Source of the DNA: Hyunsoonleella flava
GTDB taxonomy: Bacteria > Bacteroidota > Bacteroidia > Flavobacteriales > Flavobacteriaceae
Length of the DNA: 64,000 nucleotides
NCBI RefSeq assembly: GCF_004310325.1
Contig: NZ_SIRT01000004.1
Span: 124,001 to 188,000 of the forward strand
Direction of reading: 5' to 3'
Shown: positions 38,695-47,444 of the stretch, in pieces
Layout of the letters: each line of letters opens with the position of its first letter
Position numbering within the stretch: the stretch's first letter is position 1
The notes under the pieces: model-generated
What the model was told of the DNA's origin: nothing
The model's input: the letters and a program-made list of their open reading frames with translations, nothing else
The model's database searches: none
Made by a program: the position numbers and the translations under genes

Positions 38695-39846
38695 CTACAA
38701 ACCTAAAATTTGAGAGATGATATTGCGTTGAATATCTGATGTTCCTGCATAAATTACACCACCAACAGCATCCCTTAAATTGCGCTCTACTTCAAACTCG
38801 GTTAGGTAACCAGACCCGCCGTGGCACCTTATGGCATCTAAACTTGAGCTAATAAAGCTTTCGCTTAAGTGTAATTTTAAAAGAGCCGCTTCCATCATAG
38901 CAGATTTACCTTGGCTTTTTAACCACGCCACTTTATAAAGTAGTAATCTGGAAGTTTCTAAACGCAACTTCATATCTGCAATTCTGTTTGAAATGGATTG
39001 AAATCCTCCAATGGACTGCCCAAATTGCTTTCTGCCTTTTACGAATTTAATAGTATCTTCCAGTTGATATTCCATAGCACCTAATTGGCTCGCCAGAATA
39101 TTGCACCTATCATACTCTAATGATGCAATGGTAATACTCCAACCTGCGCCCTCCTTACCTAATCTGTTTTCTTCCGGAACAAAGCAATCCTTAAATTCCA
39201 AATCACCAATGGGTACGGTTCTTAGACCCATTTTGCTTTTGTTAGCGCTTCGTTTAAATCCTTTAGAATTTGATTCGACTATAAAGCCACTTACTCCCCA
39301 CTTTCCGAGTTTAGGATTTGTTTTTGCAAAAACCAGCACCATATCGCAAATAGGTCCTAAAGTAATTAATCTCTTAGAGCCATTTAAAAGATAACCACCA
39401 TCAACTTTAGTGGCTGTGGTCTCCATATTAAAAATATCAGAACCTGCATTAGCTTCAGTCAAACCGTGGCTTCCAATCCATTCTCCTGAAGCCAAAGGTT
39501 TTAAATATTTTTCTTTTTGAAACGCATTACCAAACTGGGCAATGGGCAGCTGTACTGTCCACATTTGGGCATTAAGGCTAAATGGCAAACCATTATCCCT
39601 ACACCCATAACCCAGCCCTTCCATGGCCAAGGTTGCCGTTAAAATATCAATGTCGTCTTCATGCCCACCATACTTTTTTGGACTTGCCAAACCCTGTATG
39701 CCAAACTTTGCACATTTGTTCCAATCCTCTCGGGAAAACTCCAGGACATGATCGCGTTCACTAATGGAATTGTTGAGGTTTTGTTCAGCAAATTCAATTA
39801 CTTTTTTCTTATACTCAATTTGAGCTTTACTCCAAGATAAATCCAA
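38695..39846 (-). CDS. Acyl-CoA dehydrogenase-like flavoenzyme (PltE/RedW type)
   Basis: A 383-residue acyl-CoA dehydrogenase fold: GLTEANAGSD for FAD, GRKQFGQSIG, and a C-terminal YAGTSDIQRNII. It sits beside the prolyl-like ligase and carrier, the same trio used to turn prolyl-S-PCP into pyrrolyl-S-PCP. The residue before the conserved Arg, Glu in the isovaleryl-CoA/PltE class, is here Asp246 (LEYDRCN), with Glu244 two residues before it. The usual MCAD-type Glu is also absent (Ala in YAGTS). The start is TTG at 39846 because the frame closes upstream. Confidence 0.85.
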   Translation of the reverse strand: MDLSWSKAQIEYKKKVIEFAEQNLNNSISERDHVLEFSREDWNKCAKFGIQGLASPKKYGGHEDDIDILTATLAMEGLGYGCRDNGLPFSLNAQMWTVQLPIAQFGNAFQKEKYLKPLASGEWIGSHGLTEANAGSDIFNMETTATKVDGGYLLNGSKRLITLGPICDMVLVFAKTNPKLGKWGVSGFIVESNSKGFKRSANKSKMGLRTVPIGDLEFKDCFVPEENRLGKEGAGWSITIASLEYDRCNILASQLGAMEYQLEDTIKFVKGRKQFGQSIGGFQSISNRIADMKLRLETSRLLLYKVAWLKSQGKSAMMEAALLKLHLSESFISSSLDAIRCHGGSGYLTEFEVERNLRDAVGGVIYAGTSDIQRNIISQILGL

Positions 39847-39911
39847 AATAGTAGGTGTTCATTAATATTAAAATTCTTTTAATTGTAAGTATCAATTTAA
39901 CGAATTTGCAA

Positions 39912-39940
39912 TTACTAAAATACTTTATATTGTTTAGTAA
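39912..39940. promoter_or_regulatory. Inverted repeat upstream of the left NRPS arm
   Basis: TTACTAAA (39912-39919) and TTTAGTAA (39933-39940) are perfect inverted 8-base arms separated by 13 bases, 66 bases upstream of the dehydrogenase start. The 377-base divergent region (39847-40223) otherwise shows only a short ORF. It could be an operator, but in AT-rich DNA the chance of coincidence is not small. Confidence 0.35.
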
Positions 39941-40034
39941 ATCAAACCTTTAAACCGTAGCTTAACCATTAATTACTTAAGTTTGACGAAAATAATCGTT
40001 AATTTTTCTTCATTATGAAATCTAATGTATTTTT

Positions 40035-40184
40035 ATGAAAAGATATAGATATAACTACATTTCAAGAAACTTCAATTCTACAATTCAGGATTGGATAAGG
40101 TTGTTATTTAAAATTGGGACGGTAGTGTACATCAGTTATTTAATTTCTGTTATAATTCACTGTAGTCACGTAACTTGGCAATAA
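40035..40184 (+). CDS. Possible 49-residue membrane peptide
   Basis: A short frame starting with ATG: a basic N-terminus (MKRYRYNYISRN), then one hydrophobic segment (LLFKIGTVVYISYLISVII) and a CSHVTWQ end. It lies in the divergent region between the NRPS left arm and the membrane-protein gene. It is not an MbtH-like protein. The coding status is uncertain, since frames of this length occur by chance. Confidence 0.3.
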   Translation: MKRYRYNYISRNFNSTIQDWIRLLFKIGTVVYISYLISVIIHCSHVTWQ

Positions 40185-40223
40185 ATCAAACACAACAAGT
40201 GGAGTATAATATAGCACGATGAT

Positions 40224-41858
40224 ATGGACTCGATTTTACAAAAATTTCTCAGCAAAACAAAAGGGATTTTACCAGAGTCATTATTCAAAACACTTCCCTC
40301 TTTATTCAATATCTGTCTTCTAGCTATTGTTTTCCTTCTGTTAAATTGGTGGTATCGTGATCTTACTGAGATTTCATCCTCAGATTTCAGTAATTTTGTA
40401 ATGGTAAAAGAACCTCAACAATATTTTTCCTCTCAGTCTATTTCTCTCTATATTCTTCTATTACTTCTAGTTTTAACTGTTTTTCGCTATAAATTATTGC
40501 TTACAAAATGGAGGGATTTATTTGGTGGAAATTTTGTCCGGGCAGTCATAGGGTGTTGCGCGGTTATGCTTTGTTGGATTCATGTTTCTTACCCTCATCT
40601 ATATTTCATTGATGAATCTGTAATACTTGAAAGAATATGTATTGCAGTATTAACCGGATTAGTTCTATGGAGACCATTTTTTTTAATTCCGTTTCTACTG
40701 TATCCTATTATATTTCATTTTGGAGAACCGTTTTTGGTAAATAATTGGAGTGTTACTGAGATGCCAATGCGCTTATTGATACTCTTTGGAGCGCAATTAA
40801 TTTTATTTTTGATTGTAGGCAAGTTACGTTGGGATATTGGAGCATTTATTTTTTTATTATTTGGTGTTTTAATGGGCAACTATTTTCCGGCTGGTTTGGG
40901 TAAGTTACTTTTAGGATGGCTTTCAAGGTACCATCTTTACTTGTTCCTTCCAGGTATGTATGCAGATGGTTGGATGGGATTTCTTAGCGAAGAAACGATT
41001 TCCCAAACAACTCGATTTCTCGCAAAATTCAATATGCCATTTAAAGTAATTGCCATTCTTTTAGAATTCGGTTGTATTTTTTTCTTAATCCGAAAGGTAA
41101 AATCAATAACTTTTTTCCTAATCGGTTTCGTTTTATTTCATTTCGTAGTTTTTTTACTTACGGGGATAGGTTTTTTGCCATGGGTATTGGTTGAGTTAAT
41201 ATTGCTTTATGGGTTTTACAAAAAAAATGTTCTACATAAAGTTGTTAAAAATTACACGAAGTGGCATATAATTTTATCCATTTTTATGGTTGTAGGTTCT
41301 CCGGTTTGGCTCATGTGTTCGGTTTATGCGTGGTATGAGTCTCCCATTAATTATGTTTACGAATTTGAAGTTGAAGATGAATTTGGCGATACTTCGTATG
41401 TGCCCACCGAGCTTTTTTGGCCTAAGTATTTTGAATTTCACAGATATAATTTTCACTATCTACGCAATAAACAAACGCTTAACATCAGTTGGGTAACCGT
41501 TGGAGAAAAAGAGTTGCTCCACGATTTGATTACCTCCAAATCTGCTGAAGAAATATTTGCTGTAGAACATAAATATGGGGGAAATAAGTTTAACCAAAAT
41601 CTGTCTTCAGATTTTGATACATATTTTAGTAAATTCATCAATGATAGAGACACTTATAAATTAAGAAAAAATCCTTGGTTGACAGGCATCTCAGCACCTC
41701 CGCAACGAATATCAATGAACAACAAGGATAACCTCTACCAAGGGAATACTAAAATTGTTAAGCTAACCATACATCAAAAACTTTCGTATTTTGATGGAGA
41801 AACTTACCAAATTATAAGAGAGAGGCCCGTATATTACTTAAATATTAATTCTGAATAG
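40224..41858 (+). CDS. Polytopic membrane protein of unknown function
   Basis: A 544-residue protein with about ten hydrophobic helices in the first 375 residues and a soluble C-terminal region of about 165 residues. The helices around FHFVVFLLTGIGFLPWVLVELILL loosely resemble the HTTM/gamma-carboxylase-like membrane family, but I cannot place it firmly. It sits between the two NRPS arms. A role in export, modification or immunity of the product is possible from location alone. It is followed after a short gap by the convergent cyclodeaminase gene. Confidence 0.7.
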   Translation: MDSILQKFLSKTKGILPESLFKTLPSLFNICLLAIVFLLLNWWYRDLTEISSSDFSNFVMVKEPQQYFSSQSISLYILLLLLVLTVFRYKLLLTKWRDLFGGNFVRAVIGCCAVMLCWIHVSYPHLYFIDESVILERICIAVLTGLVLWRPFFLIPFLLYPIIFHFGEPFLVNNWSVTEMPMRLLILFGAQLILFLIVGKLRWDIGAFIFLLFGVLMGNYFPAGLGKLLLGWLSRYHLYLFLPGMYADGWMGFLSEETISQTTRFLAKFNMPFKVIAILLEFGCIFFLIRKVKSITFFLIGFVLFHFVVFLLTGIGFLPWVLVELILLYGFYKKNVLHKVVKNYTKWHIILSIFMVVGSPVWLMCSVYAWYESPINYVYEFEVEDEFGDTSYVPTELFWPKYFEFHRYNFHYLRNKQTLNISWVTVGEKELLHDLITSKSAEEIFAVEHKYGGNKFNQNLSSDFDTYFSKFINDRDTYKLRKNPWLTGISAPPQRISMNNKDNLYQGNTKIVKLTIHQKLSYFDGETYQIIRERPVYYLNINSE

Positions 41859-41925
41859 CATAGTGTTAAACAAATCTCCTAAATACGAAATCAAGACATA
41901 AGGTAACTAATTGTAGAAGACGCTA

Positions 41926-42990
41926 TTAAACATTAGCCTTATGTTTAATAAAATGATAAGGATTTTTTACATCCTTACTAATATTTTCAAGTGAAATATC
42001 AATACCTATACTAAATTCCTTTGCCAAATCCATAAATAAATCCATAACCACTTGGTCCTCTAATGCTAGACCTGTAGAATCGAAAACTGTTAGTGAATTT
42101 CTTTGCTCTTTAAAGGCATCATAATTTTGAATAATACCTACCAAATCTGAACCAATCTCATCATCACTAAGTTGCTGGCACTCTCCTTCAATTTTTGCTT
42201 GCATTGTAAAATCTGGGCATACAAAACTATTGCGTAATAATGATAAAGGCAATTCAATTTTTCCTGGAAAGTCTGATCCAATGGCATTTATGTGTAGGTG
42301 TTCTTTAACATCATATTTATCAAACAAAGGCCCCTCACCAACATCAATAGAAGTAGCAGTACAAACAATATCACTTTCTTGTAAAATACTTTGAATATTA
42401 GATGATACAACTTCAATATTCAAATCAAGAATTTCAATTCTTTTACTAAAAGAATCCATACATTCTACATCCGTATCAAAAATCAAAACTTTTTTTATTG
42501 GAAATAGTCTAGATATTGCATGCAATTGGGTAATACACTGTGCGCCACAACCAACCAGACCAAGTGTTTCACTCTTAGGGTGTGCAAGATACTTTGTGGC
42601 AACTGCAGATGCTGCACCAGTTCTAAGTGCTGTAAGCAATACACCATCGGCTAAACCTTTTAAGTGTCCTGTTTTTGTATCATAAGACGAAATAGTTGAC
42701 AGAATTGTAGGTAAATTGAAATTAGCTGGATTTTTGGGATGATACCCAACAACTTTAATAACAACTTCTTCACCTTTTTTATAAACTGGCATCCATTCTA
42801 CTAATCCGGGGTTGTCATTAGTATAATTAAAACCCGAACGTATTGGAATAGTTGTTTCTTCAGGATTAAAGTTTTTAAATTCATTTATGAGCCTAAAGAT
42901 CAAGTCGTCCATTAACCTGTTTTTCCCATAGTCATTCATTATAGAATTAACATCGGTGGCAGACAATAACAGCGTAGTAATTTTGCTCAT
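41926..42990 (-). CDS. Ornithine cyclodeaminase / mu-crystallin family protein
   Basis: About 354 residues. The NAD-binding GLVGCGAQCITQLHAI motif and the preceding LLTALRTGAASAVATKYL segment are family hallmarks. Members convert ornithine to proline, lysine to pipecolate, or act as reductive dehydrogenases in diaminopropionate synthesis. Next to a prolyl-like ligase, supply of L-Pro or a ring analogue is the simplest reading, which is inference. ATG 42990 is preferred over a TTG at 43014 that adds eight residues. Confidence 0.85.
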   Translation of the reverse strand: MSKITTLLLSATDVNSIMNDYGKNRLMDDLIFRLINEFKNFNPEETTIPIRSGFNYTNDNPGLVEWMPVYKKGEEVVIKVVGYHPKNPANFNLPTILSTISSYDTKTGHLKGLADGVLLTALRTGAASAVATKYLAHPKSETLGLVGCGAQCITQLHAISRLFPIKKVLIFDTDVECMDSFSKRIEILDLNIEVVSSNIQSILQESDIVCTATSIDVGEGPLFDKYDVKEHLHINAIGSDFPGKIELPLSLLRNSFVCPDFTMQAKIEGECQQLSDDEIGSDLVGIIQNYDAFKEQRNSLTVFDSTGLALEDQVVMDLFMDLAKEFSIGIDISLENISKDVKNPYHFIKHKANV

Positions 42991-43227
42991 AGCTTTATTA
43001 AAACGCACTTGCAAAGGGTTATCAGCAAGCGTTTTTTTTGAAATTTAAAGATTTTTATGAAATAAATTACTCAAATGCTACATGTTTCGACAAGTGGCTG
43101 TATTTTCAAGACATTGAACATTTATATTTCTAAAAAGCAGTATTTAATCGATTATTTGGGGATTTTAATATTTTGGAAAGTATTTTTCTTTACTTGTATA
43201 AAAAATTGCCAACCTTAAACCAGTAAC

Positions 43228-44454
43228 ATGATGAAATGTGATTTTAATAAGAAAACTAGTTTTTTTATTGCCCTTTTTCTTTTCTTACCACTTATAGTTC
43301 TTAGTCATATTCCCAATCAAAGTTATATTTTCCTCAGAATTTATGAGACAAATGGTATTCACGGAAGGTTTGAGATAAACACTAGGGAAATCAATAAGAT
43401 TTTTGGTAGTAGTTTTGATGATTCTGCTACTCTGGAAGATATTCAACCATACATTGAAGATATTCAAGCGTACTTATTGAGTCATAGCAATTTTTCGTCA
43501 GAAACAGGAAACCATAAAGTAATTTTTGGAGAAGTGGGTATGTTCGAATTTAATTTAGGCGATTTTGTTCAATTGCATTTTCAGTTGGAAAATACCGAAA
43601 AGGTACCTGATGAATTACAGGTGACCTATGATGCCGTTTTTGAAAAAGATAATACGCATCGCGGTTACTTGATAACGGAATATAACTGGAGGGCTGGTGT
43701 AATTAACGAAGAACGAAATATTACCCTAGACTTTGCACCCGGAAGCGCGACAGACACCATGGATTTGAACAAATACTCGGTCTGGAACGGATTTTATGCC
43801 ATGATAAAACAAGGCGTTTGGCATATTTGGATTGGTCTGGATCATATTCTATTTCTTTTGGCTCTAATTTTACCATCTGTTGTAAGAAGGAAGAGCAGCA
43901 GTATTTTTGGCTGGGAACCGGTAATGACATTTAAGTCGGCTTTTCTATACATAATTAAAGTTGTTACCTTTTTTACTATTGCCCACACTATAACACTTAC
44001 TCTTGCTTCATTAGAAATTGTAATGTTGCCATCAAGACTTGTTGAATCCATAATTGCTTTCTCCATAGGTTTAGCGGCATACCATAACATCAAACCCATT
44101 TTTAAAATGAGAGACTGGATTATTGCTTTTATTTTTGGGTTATTTCACGGGTTTGGTTTTGCCAGTGTTTTAAGTGATTTAGGTTTAACTGGTGAATTTT
44201 TAACACTTTCGCTTTTAGGCTTCAACGTAGGTGTAGAAATCGGTCAGTTAGTGATTATTGCAGCTATTTTCCCTATCCTCTATTTCATAAGAAAACGTAA
44301 TTTTTATCCCAAGCTTTTGGTATTCTTGTCTGGATTATTAATCATAATCTCCTTATATTGGTGTATTGAAAGAGTTTTTGACATCAATTTACCACTGGAC
44401 GAACAGATATTTCAGTTGCTGTATAAAGTGGCTAAAGCTACAGGATTAAAATAA
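43228..44454 (+). CDS. HupE/UreJ-family membrane protein with large exported domain
   Basis: A 408-residue protein: an N-terminal signal segment, an exported region of about 190 residues, and six or seven helices in the C-terminal half. The latter shows the HupE/UreJ signature GVWHIWIGLDHILFLLALILP and FGLFHGFGFASVL. Proteins of this family are thought to move nickel, cobalt or other transition metals. It opens the right arm of the NRPS cluster, 41 bases before the first synthetase gene. This, with the TonB receptor in the other arm, points to metal acquisition. Confidence 0.82.
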   Translation: MMKCDFNKKTSFFIALFLFLPLIVLSHIPNQSYIFLRIYETNGIHGRFEINTREINKIFGSSFDDSATLEDIQPYIEDIQAYLLSHSNFSSETGNHKVIFGEVGMFEFNLGDFVQLHFQLENTEKVPDELQVTYDAVFEKDNTHRGYLITEYNWRAGVINEERNITLDFAPGSATDTMDLNKYSVWNGFYAMIKQGVWHIWIGLDHILFLLALILPSVVRRKSSSIFGWEPVMTFKSAFLYIIKVVTFFTIAHTITLTLASLEIVMLPSRLVESIIAFSIGLAAYHNIKPIFKMRDWIIAFIFGLFHGFGFASVLSDLGLTGEFLTLSLLGFNVGVEIGQLVIIAAIFPILYFIRKRNFYPKLLVFLSGLLIIISLYWCIERVFDINLPLDEQIFQLLYKVAKATGLK

Positions 44455-44464
44455 ATTGCACTTG

Positions 44465-44492
44465 AAAATTTTCAAAATAAAATTTTCAAAAT
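44465..44492 (+). repeat. Tandem 14-base repeat before the NRPS start
   Basis: AAAATTTTCAAAAT occurs twice back to back (44465-44478 and 44479-44492), ending three bases before the ATG at 44496. Each unit includes the palindromic core of GAAAATTTTC. It could be a regulatory or slippage element. Confidence 0.6.
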
Positions 44493-44495
44493 ACT

Positions 44496-47426
44496 ATGTC
44501 TGAAAAAGAAAAAAGTAAAGCCTCTTTGCTAGAGAGGTGGAAAAACAAAAAAAAACAGGAAAAGCAGTTAACCAGCAAAATTAGCAAAGTTCCTGAAGGT
44601 ATCCACATACCTTTATCTTACGGACAAAAACGTTTGTGGTTCTTGCAGCAAATGTACCCTAATAGCCCGTTTTACAACTACTCAGAAGTTTATATACTTA
44701 GTGGCAAACTTAACGTAGAAATTTTAAAACAAGCTTTATCAAAGATTTATGAAAGACACGATGTTTTAAAAAGCACATATCATGAGGAAAATGGTAAGAT
44801 ATATCAAGTGGTAAATGAAGATATCCCTTTTGAAATAAATGAATATGATGTTTCAGCCCCAGATGGTAAAACTTCAAAAACTAAGGCACAAAATATCCTT
44901 AATAAGTATACAAAACATAGTTTTGATCTACAAAATGGCCCTTTGCTTAAAGTGTGTATTATAAAATTAGGAGCAAAGAAACATTATCTCCAATTAAGTA
45001 TGCACCATATTGTTACCGATGAGTGGAGTATGATAATTTTTAGGAAACAACTTTCTGAATACTACATAAAGCTTCTCGCTGGGAAAAGTGTGACCGGTAA
45101 AAAAAACAACATTCAGTTTACCGACTATGCTTACTGGGAATCTAAACAGAGCTTAAAATCTAAAAATAAAGAGTATTGGAAACATAAGCTTTCAGGGGAA
45201 ATTCCAGTTTTAAATCTCCCAACAGATTATACACGACCTATAAAATCAACCTTTAAGGGAAAACTATCACCAAAGGAAAGTTTTAGTAAACAGTTTTCCC
45301 AAAGAATATTTGATACGGCAAATAAACTGGACATAACACCTTTTGTGCTAATACTATCTGTGTATTATGTTATGCTTTACAGATCTAGCGGACAAAAGGA
45401 TATTTTGGTGGGTTCGCCAGTCACGGATAGAGATAATTCGTCACTCGAAAGTGTTTTTGGTTTTTTTCTTAATACACTTGTACTGAGGGTTAAAATAACT
45501 CCTAGCATAACATTTAGAGATTTTGTAGAACATGTAAAACAAACAACTCTCGAGGCTATAAGTCATAAAAACATGCCCTTTAGCGAGCTAGTTAAAGTTA
45601 TAAAAGTCGAGCGTCGTTCGTCCACCAATCCTTTTTTTAGGGTAATGTTTGTTTATAATGAACCTCTTAAAACACCGTCGTTTGGAGAAAATTTAGAAGT
45701 AGAACATAAGTTTTTGGATCCTAAAGTTTCAAAATTTGATTTAACATTGTTTGTTTCTGAAGAAGGTGGAGCGTTGAGCTATAGATTTGAATATTCAACA
45801 GAGTTATTTACCACTTCAAGCATTGATAGGTTTCAAAACTACTTCAACAACGTATTACAAGGAATAGTGTTCAACTCTGAGTTAAAAATTCAAAACATAC
45901 CTATACTTGCCCAAAACGAGAAAAATTTGCTTTTTGGGAATACAAAGATTTATGAAAATCATTTCAAAGCGTTTAATGGTATACACCAGATAATTGAGCA
46001 ATATGCCCAAAGTACTCCATACGCTAGAGCCGTTACCTACAAAAAAGAGCATTTAACCTATAAAGAGCTCAATGAAAAGGCTAATGCTATAGGCAAAGAA
46101 CTCATATCCAATAATTCAACGGAAAATCATGTTATAGGCTTATGCATTGAAAGATCTACAGACATGATTGTGGGCATACTGGCCATATTAAAATCTGGAA
46201 GCTCCTATTTACCATTGGATCCAGAATACCCAAAGGAGCGTATAGACTTTATGATAGAAGATGCTGAGGTTAAAACAATTTTAACCACACAGGCTTTTTC
46301 AGATAAGTTTGCACATAGCAAAGCCGCTAAAGTTTACATTGACACCAAAGAAAGAAGTGTTTCTATTGACAATATCAATTTTCCAAAATCCAAGGCTTCA
46401 AATTTAGCATATATTATCTACACGTCAGGAAGTACGGGAAAACCTAAAGGTGTACCAATTACGCATAAAAATATTATGAGTTCAACCGAGGGAAGACTTA
46501 GCTTTTATGATAAAAATCCATCGGCGTTTCTACTAATGTCATCTATATCTTTTGATAGTTCAAAGGCTGGTATTTTTTGGACACTATGTACAGGTGGTAA
46601 TTTAGTAATTGCTGAAAAACGTATTGAACAGGATATAGATAAATTAGGGGACATGATAGATGAAAACAACATTAGCCATACCCTGATGCTACCATCGCTC
46701 TATAAACTAATGCTTCAGTATGTTAATATTACCAAACTGAAAAGCCTTACACACGTAATGGTTGCAGGAGAAGCCTGTAGCGCTAACCTTTGTATTGAAC
46801 ATTTTGAAAAATTGCCTAGTACTAATTTATATAATGAGTACGGTCCTACAGAAGGCAGTGTTTGGTGTATTGCCCATAAAATAAAACAAGAGAATATTGA
46901 TGACGGAATAATTCCTATTGGCGAGCCTGTTGCAAATTCAAAAATATATTTGTTAGATGAACAGCTAAATCCTGTGCCATTTAGTATTGTAGGCGAAATT
47001 TATCTAGGAGGCCCCGGATTAACATCAGGTTATATTAAAAGACCTGATTTAAATCAAAAAGCATTTATTATCAACCCTTTCAATCCACCTGAAAAGCTTT
47101 ATAAAACGGGAGATCTAGCAAAATATAACAGAAATAAAAAATTAGAATTTTTAGGACGAAGCGATCAACAAATAAAAATAAGAGGCTATAGAGTTGAACT
47201 AAGTGAAATTGAAAAAGTAATTGCAGCATACAGCGATGATATAGATGATACGTTTGTTTTAATTGAAAACAATAACTCTGAGCTACCAGGTGGTATCGAC
47301 ATCATTGTCAATCTGGAAGAAAACATAAATAGGCTCATTGAACAAATAAGTATAAAGGAAATTGAAAACATGATTTCTTCGGTAAAAGCGTTAAGTAACG
47401 AACAAAAAAATACTTACTTAACATAA
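44496..47426 (+). CDS. NRPS with C domain and A domain lacking motifs a9-a10 (His-type pocket)
   Basis: A 976-residue synthetase: condensation domain (about 35-470) with HHIVTDE at 170-176 (Glu for Gly), then an adenylation domain with YTSGSTGKPKG, YGPTEGSVW, YKTGDLAKYN and IKIRGYRVELSEIE (a8). It then ends about 80 residues later without motif a9, a10 or a carrier domain. The missing tail opens the protein at 48233-50455. Pocket positions read DSALMAEVWK, close to the DSALIAEVWK-type code I associate with histidine. The 18 bases after its TAA stay in frame with the methyltransferase gene. Activity would need the tail in trans. Confidence 0.92.
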   Translation: MSEKEKSKASLLERWKNKKKQEKQLTSKISKVPEGIHIPLSYGQKRLWFLQQMYPNSPFYNYSEVYILSGKLNVEILKQALSKIYERHDVLKSTYHEENGKIYQVVNEDIPFEINEYDVSAPDGKTSKTKAQNILNKYTKHSFDLQNGPLLKVCIIKLGAKKHYLQLSMHHIVTDEWSMIIFRKQLSEYYIKLLAGKSVTGKKNNIQFTDYAYWESKQSLKSKNKEYWKHKLSGEIPVLNLPTDYTRPIKSTFKGKLSPKESFSKQFSQRIFDTANKLDITPFVLILSVYYVMLYRSSGQKDILVGSPVTDRDNSSLESVFGFFLNTLVLRVKITPSITFRDFVEHVKQTTLEAISHKNMPFSELVKVIKVERRSSTNPFFRVMFVYNEPLKTPSFGENLEVEHKFLDPKVSKFDLTLFVSEEGGALSYRFEYSTELFTTSSIDRFQNYFNNVLQGIVFNSELKIQNIPILAQNEKNLLFGNTKIYENHFKAFNGIHQIIEQYAQSTPYARAVTYKKEHLTYKELNEKANAIGKELISNNSTENHVIGLCIERSTDMIVGILAILKSGSSYLPLDPEYPKERIDFMIEDAEVKTILTTQAFSDKFAHSKAAKVYIDTKERSVSIDNINFPKSKASNLAYIIYTSGSTGKPKGVPITHKNIMSSTEGRLSFYDKNPSAFLLMSSISFDSSKAGIFWTLCTGGNLVIAEKRIEQDIDKLGDMIDENNISHTLMLPSLYKLMLQYVNITKLKSLTHVMVAGEACSANLCIEHFEKLPSTNLYNEYGPTEGSVWCIAHKIKQENIDDGIIPIGEPVANSKIYLLDEQLNPVPFSIVGEIYLGGPGLTSGYIKRPDLNQKAFIINPFNPPEKLYKTGDLAKYNRNKKLEFLGRSDQQIKIRGYRVELSEIEKVIAAYSDDIDDTFVLIENNNSELPGGIDIIVNLEENINRLIEQISIKEIENMISSVKALSNEQKNTYLT

Positions 47427-47444
47427 CCAATTAGATATACAGCT

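Noticed and set aside
47424-47444. The stop between the 976-residue NRPS and the methyltransferase as a simple sequencing error
   Set aside because: Removing the stop would fuse these two proteins, but the tail protein starts in another frame with an ATGA overlap. Two independent errors would be needed, so a natural split is more likely. Resequencing would still be informative.
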